Source: MGR-bin208 sp043779285
GTDB taxonomy: Bacteria; Bacteroidota; Bacteroidia; Chitinophagales; Chitinophagaceae
DNA: 27,884 bases
Assembly: GCA_043779285.1 (NCBI GenBank)
Contig: JAYWEL010000061.1
Coordinates: 1 to 27,884 of the forward strand
Reading direction: 5' to 3'
This document shows, piece by piece, positions 7,724-13,949 of the stretch (its first letter is position 1; each line of letters starts with the position of its first letter). A program made the translations under genes and the position numbers. The notes below the pieces were generated by a model. The model ran no database searches. It saw nothing but the letters and a program-made list of their open reading frames with translations, and had not been told where the DNA came from.

Positions 7724-9331
7724 ATGATCGGTTTCAATTTAAGTTTTATGCAAAAAATAATGCGTTGCTTTTTTATCATTTTTATATTCCTGTCATGTAA
7801 TCAAAAAAATTCGAATACGGTTTTACCGGTTGAATATGACAACGGTTATCAGACCGCTTCGTTTTCAGACCCCGAAAGGATGGAAAAAATAAAGCAGGCA
7901 TTTCCGGCAATCGATAAAATTTTTAAAGACTATGCAGACTCAAATCACCTGCCGGGTGTTGCGTATGGTTTAGTGGTCGAAGGCCAATTAGTTTACAAAG
8001 GAAATATTGGCTTCACCGATATTGAAAAGAAAATACCGGTTACGTCTACTTCTTTGTTTCGTATTGCCAGTATGAGTAAAAGTTTTGCAACGATGGCCCT
8101 ATTGAAACTGCGGGATGAAGGAAAACTGAATCTCGATGACCCTGCATACTATTACATTCCTGAATTAAAAAATTTAAAATATCCCACAGTGGATGCGCCT
8201 CACATTACGATCCGTCACCTAATGACACATGGTGCCGGCTTTCCCGAAGACAATCCATGGGGCGATAGGCAGCTTGCAGATAGTGATAAGGACCTGATGG
8301 AATTTATTGGTAAGCAAATTTCTTTTTCCAATCCGCCAGGCATTGCATATGAATATAGCAATCTTGGTTTTGCATTACTTGGAAAAATAATTACAACAGT
8401 TTCCGGTATGCAGTACCAGCAGTACATCAAGAAAAATATTTTTAATCCACTAGGCATGAAAACAACAACCTATGAGTACGCTGATGTTGCGCCAGATAAA
8501 TTGGCTCACGGTTACCGTTGGTTGAATGAAAAATGGAATGAGGAAGAATTGTTGCATGACACAAAAGATGGCAGTTGGGGTGCCATGGGTGCCATGATTT
8601 CCTCGATCGATGAATTTGCAAACTATATGGGTCTGCATTTATCTGCCTGGCCGGCCAATAATATGCAAGATGACGGTCCAATAAAAAGAAGTTCGGTTCG
8701 GGAAATGCATCACCCATGGAGATGGAATGGATTTAATCCAGGGTATAAATTTCCGGATGGAAGAACCTGTGCAATTACAACAGCGTATACCTATGGCTTG
8801 GGATGGATGAAAGATTGCGATGGAAAAACCTATATCGCCCATAGTGGAGGGCTTCCCGGTTTTGGAAGCCAATGGCGTATGATGCCGGATTATGGAATTG
8901 GTATTGTTTCTTTTTCTAACCGCACGTATGCACCGATGGGATTTGTGAATCTAAAAATTCTGGATACTATAATAAAAATAGCCGGACTTCAGCCTATGCA
9001 ACTGCCTGCATCAAAAATTCTGGAACAACGAAAAAATGAATTGATAAAAATGTTGCCCGATTGGATAGGGGCAGAGCAAAGCGGTATCTTTGCCGAAAAC
9101 TTTTTCCCTGACTTTAAGATTGATAGTCTGAAAAAAGATGCCAGAGACCTTTATACAAAAGCAGGGAAAATAATTTCAGTGAAAGGAATGAAAGCAGAAA
9201 ATCAATTGCGAGGAACTTTTATTTTGGAAGGAGAAAAAACAGATATCGAAATATATTTTACACTGTCTCCCGAGAATCCGGCATTGATACAGGAATACCA
9301 TATCAAAGAAGTTCCAAAGCTGAAAAAATAG
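7724..9331 (+). CDS. Serine hydrolase of the beta-lactamase/S12 fold, predicted lipoprotein
   Basis: Penicillin-binding-protein-like serine hydrolase; relatives are D-peptidases, esterases or amidases. Catalytic motifs: S116-M-S-K119 (SxxK), Y211-S-N213 (YxN) and H373-S-G (in place of KTG). The N-terminus FFIIFIFLSC ends in a lipobox-like Cys (C25), so the protein is probably a membrane-anchored lipoprotein. The ATG at 7748 (MQKIMRCFF...) gives a more standard lipoprotein signal than the first ATG at 7724; the choice is open. A C-terminal segment of about 120 residues after the catalytic domain is less conserved. Length 535 is within the family range. It is the first of three genes of this fold within 4.5 kb but is on the opposite strand from the other two. 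Confidence 0.88.
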   Translation: MIGFNLSFMQKIMRCFFIIFIFLSCNQKNSNTVLPVEYDNGYQTASFSDPERMEKIKQAFPAIDKIFKDYADSNHLPGVAYGLVVEGQLVYKGNIGFTDIEKKIPVTSTSLFRIASMSKSFATMALLKLRDEGKLNLDDPAYYYIPELKNLKYPTVDAPHITIRHLMTHGAGFPEDNPWGDRQLADSDKDLMEFIGKQISFSNPPGIAYEYSNLGFALLGKIITTVSGMQYQQYIKKNIFNPLGMKTTTYEYADVAPDKLAHGYRWLNEKWNEEELLHDTKDGSWGAMGAMISSIDEFANYMGLHLSAWPANNMQDDGPIKRSSVREMHHPWRWNGFNPGYKFPDGRTCAITTAYTYGLGWMKDCDGKTYIAHSGGLPGFGSQWRMMPDYGIGIVSFSNRTYAPMGFVNLKILDTIIKIAGLQPMQLPASKILEQRKNELIKMLPDWIGAEQSGIFAENFFPDFKIDSLKKDARDLYTKAGKIISVKGMKAENQLRGTFILEGEKTDIEIYFTLSPENPALIQEYHIKEVPKLKK

Positions 9332-9543
9332 TTGGTTGAAATTTTTAAGGTCTATCAGATTACTATGAAATGTGTTTTTATTTTTGTTTGTTTATTTGCT
9401 GTTAGCCTGTTGTTTTCGTAAAAAGGAAAAAGCGGAATCAGTGGAACTGTTGTTGATATAACTTCGAAACAAGGTTGGAATGGTTCTGCAACTGCGAATG
9501 CGGGAAACTTAAACAGACAGAATGCGACTATTTTAATGAATTA

Positions 9544-9564
9544 CCCCGGAGCAAGCTGCCGAGG
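9544..9564. repeat. GC-rich palindromic element (GCAAGCTGC type), copy 1
   Basis: CCCCGGAGCAAGCTGCCGAGG is an imperfect palindrome centred on AGCAAGCT with arms CCCCGG/CCGAGG. It closely resembles the element at 9609-9628 and stands out as GC-rich in AT-rich surroundings. Confidence 0.7.
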
Positions 9565-9608
9565 TATCGAATACAAAATACAGCAAACGCACAAAATACA
9601 AACAGCCA

Positions 9609-9628
9609 CCCCGCAGCAAGCTGCGAGG
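9609..9628. repeat. GC-rich palindromic element (GCAAGCTGC type), copy 2
   Basis: CCCCGCAGCAAGCTGCGAGG folds as a 9-bp stem with one mismatch around a central AA. The AGCAAGCTGC centre and CCCCG/CGAGG arms are shared with the copy 45 bp upstream. Confidence 0.75.
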
Positions 9629-9658
9629 AATTCTTTTGATTAAATATACCGGGCCTGA

Positions 9659-9706
9659 CTGGGTACTAATTTCCTCCTTTCAGAAAGGAATTAGTGCCCA
9701 GTTTTA
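9659..9706 (+). terminator. Terminator-like hairpin after the decayed ORF
   Basis: Arms 9659-9675 and 9686-9701 pair over about 16 bp, with one G-U pair and one bulged T, and are followed by TTTTATT. It is the first strong terminator past the serine hydrolase ending at 9331, so it may end that transcript. The sequence overlapping its left edge, CCTGACTGG (9654-9662), also occurs in the long hairpin at 20372-20380. Confidence 0.75.
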
Positions 9707-9760
9707 TTGTGGTTGGTAGAGGAAATAGCAACCAGGGCAGAAAATTTATTTCATTCATTA

Positions 9761-11041
9761 TCAATCAAGGATGGCCTGATAAGTCAGGTCTCTAAATTTT
9801 TCTACTACATCGCCGTGTGTACTACTTTGTAATTGACGGTAAAAAAGCATCACTATTTTTTCCTTCGGATCTACCCAATAGGATGTAGCAAATGCACCAC
9901 CCCAACTGTATGTGCCGGGCTGTGCCGGTGTACGGCCACTACTCTTTTCCGTTACAATCTGAAAACCCAATCCGAATTTATCGTCACCACGGACAGAAAG
10001 TTCACCGATCTGATTCATGGTCATGATGCGGACCGTGTTACGACTTAAAATCCGGTTGCCATTATACACGCCATCATTCAGCAACATTTGCAGAAAAATC
10101 GCATAGTCATAAATGGTCGAAGACAATCCGGCGCCACCGGAATAATATGTACTATTGACTAACGGGTAATTGGAAACAGTGGATCCATTCAGCATATTTG
10201 CTTCGGCTTTTACCAGCTTACCCAAAGAATCTTCTTTGTATAAATTTACCAGGCGGGATGCTTTTCCTACCGGCATATAAAAATGAGTGTCTTTCATGCC
10301 TAGTGGTTCAAAAATTTTGGTTCTAAAAAAATCATTCAGGGTCATTCCAGAAATAACTTCTACCAAACAACCCAGCAAATCACTGTTTAAACCATATGTC
10401 CATTTTTCTCCGGGTTGGTGCATGAGCGGTAATTTGCCGAGGCGTTTCATGGCATCTAACAGCTTATCATGCTGTACGCCTATTCCTGCAGTTAGATTGT
10501 TTTTTGCATAAATGGCGTTGGCCTCCTTGCTTCCTATTTGCGCATATCCCAATCCGGATGTATGAGTAAATAATTCCCGAATGGTAATTTCTTTTTTGGC
10601 AGGTACCGTTGTATAGGTTGTATCAGCGACATTAAATTTATCCAGCACCTGTTGTTTTCTAAAAGCAGGAATGTATTTGGACACCGCATCATCCAGTAAA
10701 AATTTTCCTTCTTCAAACAAGATCATCATGGCTACACTGGTAATCGCTTTTGTTTGGGAAGCAATCCGGAAAATGCCGTCTTTTTTCATGGCCGTTTTTG
10801 TATTCAGGTCATCAAAACCGGCGGCATTGTAATACGCAATTTTTCCATGATGTAAAATCATGGCCACACCTCCATTCATCCATCCTTTCTGCACCCAATC
10901 ATTCATTTCCCGGTCAATTCTTTTTAAGCGTTCCGTAGAAAAACCTGCTGCTTCTGCAGTTGCAACGGAAACAATTTTTTGTGCCGATAAAATGGATACC
11001 TGACAGGAAATAAATAGCAGAATTAATAAAAACTTTTGCAT
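9761..11041 (-). CDS. Exported serine hydrolase, beta-lactamase-fold esterase type (EstB-like)
   Basis: Predicted periplasmic esterase/amidase. Residues 1-20 are a signal peptide ending LSA before QK. The active-site S95-Q-T-K98 lies in FRIASQTKAIT. The Tyr motif reads YGLNSDLLG (Y216), and the third motif is W380-G-G followed by AFATSYWVDP, both patterns typical of EstB-like carboxylesterases rather than true beta-lactamases or transpeptidases with KTG. Length 426 is usual. It is the last gene of the reverse-strand hydrolase run, 11 bp after the gene ending at 11053, so probably cotranscribed. Substrate is unknown; a resistance role is not supported by the motifs. Confidence 0.88.
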   Translation of the reverse strand: MQKFLLILLFISCQVSILSAQKIVSVATAEAAGFSTERLKRIDREMNDWVQKGWMNGGVAMILHHGKIAYYNAAGFDDLNTKTAMKKDGIFRIASQTKAITSVAMMILFEEGKFLLDDAVSKYIPAFRKQQVLDKFNVADTTYTTVPAKKEITIRELFTHTSGLGYAQIGSKEANAIYAKNNLTAGIGVQHDKLLDAMKRLGKLPLMHQPGEKWTYGLNSDLLGCLVEVISGMTLNDFFRTKIFEPLGMKDTHFYMPVGKASRLVNLYKEDSLGKLVKAEANMLNGSTVSNYPLVNSTYYSGGAGLSSTIYDYAIFLQMLLNDGVYNGNRILSRNTVRIMTMNQIGELSVRGDDKFGLGFQIVTEKSSGRTPAQPGTYSWGGAFATSYWVDPKEKIVMLFYRQLQSSTHGDVVEKFRDLTYQAILD

Positions 11042-11052
11042 AATTTATTTTT

Positions 11053-12174
11053 TTACTGATGTGATTTAAGGTGATCTTCTATACTTTTTATTATTATTTC
11101 GAAGTTTGCATGCGCATTATTATTTAACAAGATAATCGTTTTGTTTTTATCAATGAAGCGGATGATCTGCGTTTTGTAACCAGGATTATCACCGGTGTGG
11201 TACACCACTCTTCCCATGGTGGAATCAGTTTTCAGCATCCACCCAAAACCATAATTGGATAAACTTCCATCGTTTAGTTTCATTGGCGTAAAAGCTTCTT
11301 GTAAAGTAGATTGCGTTATCAATTTTTCGGAATACAAAGCCTGATCCCATTTTAATAAATCGGTAGTTGTAGAACTGATTCGTCCAGGGCCTTTGCGATT
11401 GCCCAACCAGATGGTATAATCTGATGAAGGAAATGAATCGGCTCGAATGTACCTGCCTGCCGGCAAGGCAGGTTGGTTTCTTGCTTTTACATAAATATGC
11501 CCGATAGCAAAATTGGGAGTTGCTTTTTTTTCTTCCAGAGTCCGGATGTCAGTGCTTTTCATTTTTAGCTTTTTAAAAATCCATTGGCGGCACATTTCTA
11601 TAAAATCTTTTCCACTTGCTTTTTCCGCAATACTGGCTAAAATTAAATACGCGGTGTTGCTGTATTCGTATTTTGTGCCCGGTTCAAATAATTTTGGTGG
11701 AGCATATTTATTTAAATATTCAATACAATCTGCATTACCTGCCACTTTTGTTTTATCCCAATGTTTATCCATCAATTGCTGGTAATCGGGTAGGCCGCTT
11801 GTGTGTGTAAGTAAATGCCGGATGCTGATTCCTTTATAAGGGATGTCCATAAATTTTTCCACTAAATCATCATAGTTCAACAAACCTTTTTCTTGCAGCA
11901 TCATAATAATCATGGCAGTGAATTGTTTTGAAACCGATGCCAGTTCAAAGATGTCTGTAGTATGTAACGGCGTTTGACTGGCAAATTCTCGAAACCCAAA
12001 TGCTTTTTGATAAACAGGCCTTCCTCGACCGGACAACCCAGTCGGACTTTCGTTTTCAGCAATAAGAACAACTGCACTAAAATCTTTTTGCGCAGCAAAC
12101 AAACTGTCAAGTTGTTTTTGTTGAGCAAAAATGCTACAGGGTATAAAACTAAGAAGGACAAAAAATTTGCGCAT
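11053..12174 (-). CDS. Exported serine hydrolase (beta-lactamase/S12 fold) with two palindrome-derived insertions
   Basis: Predicted periplasmic D-peptidase/esterase-like enzyme. A signal peptide (1-18, ending FAQ) is followed by S80-V-S-K83, Y171-S-N173 and H326-T-G328, a complete S12 motif set. Two stretches look foreign to the fold. Residues 42-50 (ESPTGLSGR) interrupt what would otherwise read IAEN-GRPVYQKAFGF, and residues 234-240 (QPALPAG) interrupt YVKARN-RYIRAD. Both are encoded by GC-rich palindromes, listed separately, and both keep the frame. Each falls in a likely surface loop, away from the catalytic motifs, so the enzyme may still work. It is 16 bp downstream of the D-aminoacylase-type gene and 11 bp ahead of the next serine hydrolase, indicating one operon. 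Confidence 0.87.
   Translation of the reverse strand: MRKFFVLLSFIPCSIFAQQKQLDSLFAAQKDFSAVVLIAENESPTGLSGRGRPVYQKAFGFREFASQTPLHTTDIFELASVSKQFTAMIIMMLQEKGLLNYDDLVEKFMDIPYKGISIRHLLTHTSGLPDYQQLMDKHWDKTKVAGNADCIEYLNKYAPPKLFEPGTKYEYSNTAYLILASIAEKASGKDFIEMCRQWIFKKLKMKSTDIRTLEEKKATPNFAIGHIYVKARNQPALPAGRYIRADSFPSSDYTIWLGNRKGPGRISSTTTDLLKWDQALYSEKLITQSTLQEAFTPMKLNDGSLSNYGFGWMLKTDSTMGRVVYHTGDNPGYKTQIIRFIDKNKTIILLNNNAHANFEIIIKSIEDHLKSHQ
11451..11473. repeat. In-frame GC-rich palindrome (CCTGCCTGCCGGCA type) inside a gene
   Basis: The 23 bp have 7-bp perfect arms (ACCTGCC at 11451-11457, GGCAGGT at 11467-11473) around the palindromic core TGCCGGCA plus one unpaired A. On the coding (reverse) strand it supplies PALPAG plus parts of neighbouring codons. 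It resembles REP-type palindromes, here carried within a coding sequence. Confidence 0.8.
12025..12051. repeat. In-frame palindromic insertion (27 bp) inside a gene
   Basis: On the coding strand the segment contains CGACTGG-GTTGT-CCGGTCG, a 7-bp stem (one G-T pair) with a 5-nt loop, and encodes ESPTGLSGR. Removing these 27 bp joins IAEN to GRPVYQKAFGF, a normal-looking S12 strand-turn-strand, which is why I read it as an insertion of nine codons. The edges are inferred and could shift by a few bases. Confidence 0.65.
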
Positions 12175-12190
12175 GAAATTGGTATAGTTT

Positions 12191-13774
12191 TTAGTAGCTT
12201 TTATTGATATGTCCCGGCCCAGATAAAGTTTTCCCTGCCCTTACACCCAAATGTTTTTCATTGTCCACCGTCAGCACCCCATTTACAATTACAAATTCAA
12301 AACCGATAGAGTATTGATGAGGGTTTTCAAAAGTGGAAAGATCCTTTACTTTATTTTCATCAAAAATGACAATATCTGCGGCCATACCCTCCTTGATCAA
12401 TCCACGGTCTTTCAACTGGAATTTTTGTGCTGGTAAGGAAGTCATTCTACGTATAGCTTCTTCCAAAGTCAATACTTTTTCTTCCCGAACATACTTGCCT
12501 AATACTCTTGCATTGGTACCAAATCCTCGGGGATGTGGAACGCCTTGTCCGAATATACGGATGCTGGCATCGCTGGCAAACATATTGTATGGGTACTGCA
12601 TGATGTACTTCACATCCTCATCGCCCATGCCATGGAAAACCATGCCGGCGCCACCTTTCAGCATCATTTCAATGATGGTTTCTGCTTCCGCCGCTGCGGT
12701 GTGTTTTCTCCCCCGAAGTAAATTTATTGCTTCAATGCTTTTGCCATTCACGGTTGTGTCTGCCGAATGATTGGCAACAACAGCATAACTGAAATGTTTC
12801 AATTTCCGGTTTTTTAGTCTTTTAAGCATCTGTGCAATCACCTCTTTTTTTATTGCCGGATTTTGCAACCGGGCTTTTATTGAGTCTATACCGTCAGCTA
12901 GTATTTCATCTGGTATCAAGGTACTCAAGGATGTGCTACTGGCCGTATATGGATATTGATCGATGGTTACATCAATGCCTTCTTTACGTGCTGCTTCCAC
13001 CATAGCAATCGTTTCCTTGCTTCGCCCCCAGTTTTGCTGTCCACTTAGTTTGAAATGGGAAATCTCAACCGGAATTTTTGCTTCACGTCCGATGGTTAGC
13101 GCTTCGTTAATCGCTTGTGCAACACTGTCACCCTCGTTTCGCATATGCGAAGCATAGACACCATTGTATTTAGACGCCACTTTGGCCAAACGAACTATTT
13201 CATTTGTTTTAGAATAAGTGCCCGGAATATAGATGAGCCCTGTCGATAAACCAACCGCTCCATCCAGCATCGCTTTTTCTACAATAGCTTCCATCCTTGT
13301 CAATTCCTCTTCATTTGGGTCTCGCCTGGCCGTACCGATCACGGCCTTGCGAACATCGTTATGACCGATTAGGGTTGCTACATTCACAGAAGTTTTAATT
13401 GAATCGATCAGCGTAAAATATTTTTTAATATCAACTCTTGAACCGCCACAGTTACCGGTAACGACAGTTGTAACCCCATCCAAAATAAAGTTATCTGCAG
13501 TAGGATTTTTAACTTCTTCCCCTTCAATATGCGTATGTACATCTATGAAGCCGGGAGCAACAATCCGGTTGCCGGCATCAATGATGCGTATTGCCGTATA
13601 ATTTGACAGTTTGCCAACCGCTACAATTTTTCCATCCTGAATAGCTATATCTCCATAATACCAGGAGTTGCCGGTTCCATCGATGATGCGTCCGTTTTTA
13701 ATCAACAGGTCTGCCGTCCTTTGGGCAAAAAGAATTGAAGGAGTAATAAAGAGAATAAGCAGTAATTTTTTCAT
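12191..13774 (-). CDS. Exported N-acyl-D-amino-acid deacylase (D-aminoacylase family)
   Basis: Amidohydrolase-superfamily enzyme expected to release free D-amino acids from N-acyl-D-amino acids by zinc-dependent hydrolysis. A signal peptide (1-18, LFAQ) directs it to the periplasm. Metal and catalytic features: H80-T-H82 in GFIDVHTHIEGE, C109 in TGNCGG (the cysteine ligand typical of D-aminoacylases), H210 in ASHMRNEG, H240 in VEISHFKLSG and D402 in FASDAS. The C-terminal part (about 450-505) returns to the small beta domain with AADIVIFDENKVKD. Length 527 is usual. It is the second gene of the hydrolase run, 175 bp after the penicillin-acylase gene stop and 16 bp before the next gene. Its real substrate could also be an acyl-dipeptide or a cyclic D-amino-acid derivative. 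Confidence 0.92.
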   Translation of the reverse strand: MKKLLLILFITPSILFAQRTADLLIKNGRIIDGTGNSWYYGDIAIQDGKIVAVGKLSNYTAIRIIDAGNRIVAPGFIDVHTHIEGEEVKNPTADNFILDGVTTVVTGNCGGSRVDIKKYFTLIDSIKTSVNVATLIGHNDVRKAVIGTARRDPNEEELTRMEAIVEKAMLDGAVGLSTGLIYIPGTYSKTNEIVRLAKVASKYNGVYASHMRNEGDSVAQAINEALTIGREAKIPVEISHFKLSGQQNWGRSKETIAMVEAARKEGIDVTIDQYPYTASSTSLSTLIPDEILADGIDSIKARLQNPAIKKEVIAQMLKRLKNRKLKHFSYAVVANHSADTTVNGKSIEAINLLRGRKHTAAAEAETIIEMMLKGGAGMVFHGMGDEDVKYIMQYPYNMFASDASIRIFGQGVPHPRGFGTNARVLGKYVREEKVLTLEEAIRRMTSLPAQKFQLKDRGLIKEGMAADIVIFDENKVKDLSTFENPHQYSIGFEFVIVNGVLTVDNEKHLGVRAGKTLSGPGHINKSY

Positions 13775-13899
13775 CTGTAAAAACTTTAGTTAATGTTGTT
13801 TGTATTTATGTTTTTTATTTTCTTCAATCCGTTTCGTTGCTCATGAACCAGGTATGAGAATGGATAATTGTGATTCATTAAGTTTAATTATTAATTTAA

Positions 13900-13948
13900 A
13901 ATTCATAATTCATAACTCATAATTCATAACTCATAATTCTTAACTCAT
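13900..13948 (-). repeat. 14-bp tandem repeat array between two hydrolase genes
   Basis: Unit AATTCATAACTCAT (reverse strand ATGAGTTATGAATT) occurs at 13907-13920, 13921-13934 and, with one change, 13935-13948, preceded by half a unit (13900-13906). The array ends one base from the stop codon of the penicillin-acylase gene. It is too short and too regular, without spacers, to be a CRISPR. It looks like slippage-prone satellite DNA whose copy number could vary between strains. Confidence 0.85.
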
Positions 13949-13949
13949 C

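Larger units (their letters stand above)
9365..9643 (+). pseudogene. Decayed small exported-protein ORF
   Basis: An ATG at 9365 opens an 18-residue hydrophobic, signal-peptide-like stretch (MKCVFIFVCLFAVSLLFS) that ends in TAA at 9419-9421. The same frame then stays open for 73 codons, with a segment resembling the start of a secreted domain (SGISGTVVDITSKQGW), to TAA at 9641. Its 3' third is built from two palindromic elements (9544-9564 and 9609-9628). One internal stop directly after a signal peptide suggests a broken gene, but the ORF is short and I recognise no family, so chance is possible. Confidence 0.35.

Noticed and set aside
9761..12174. Beta-lactamase resistance genes
   Set aside because: The motifs are SxxK with WGG or HTG instead of KTG, as in esterase/D-peptidase relatives; no evidence supports beta-lactam resistance.
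12333..12770. Long opposite-strand open frame (145 codons) within the D-aminoacylase-type gene
   Set aside because: It lies entirely inside a well-supported conserved gene, has no family features, and composition follows from the codon use of the real gene. The same applies to the open frames opposite the acylase (14702-15124) and recQ (2339-2719).
13900..13948. Possible CRISPR array
   Set aside because: Units are directly adjacent with no spacers, only 14 bp long, and no cas gene is in the window.
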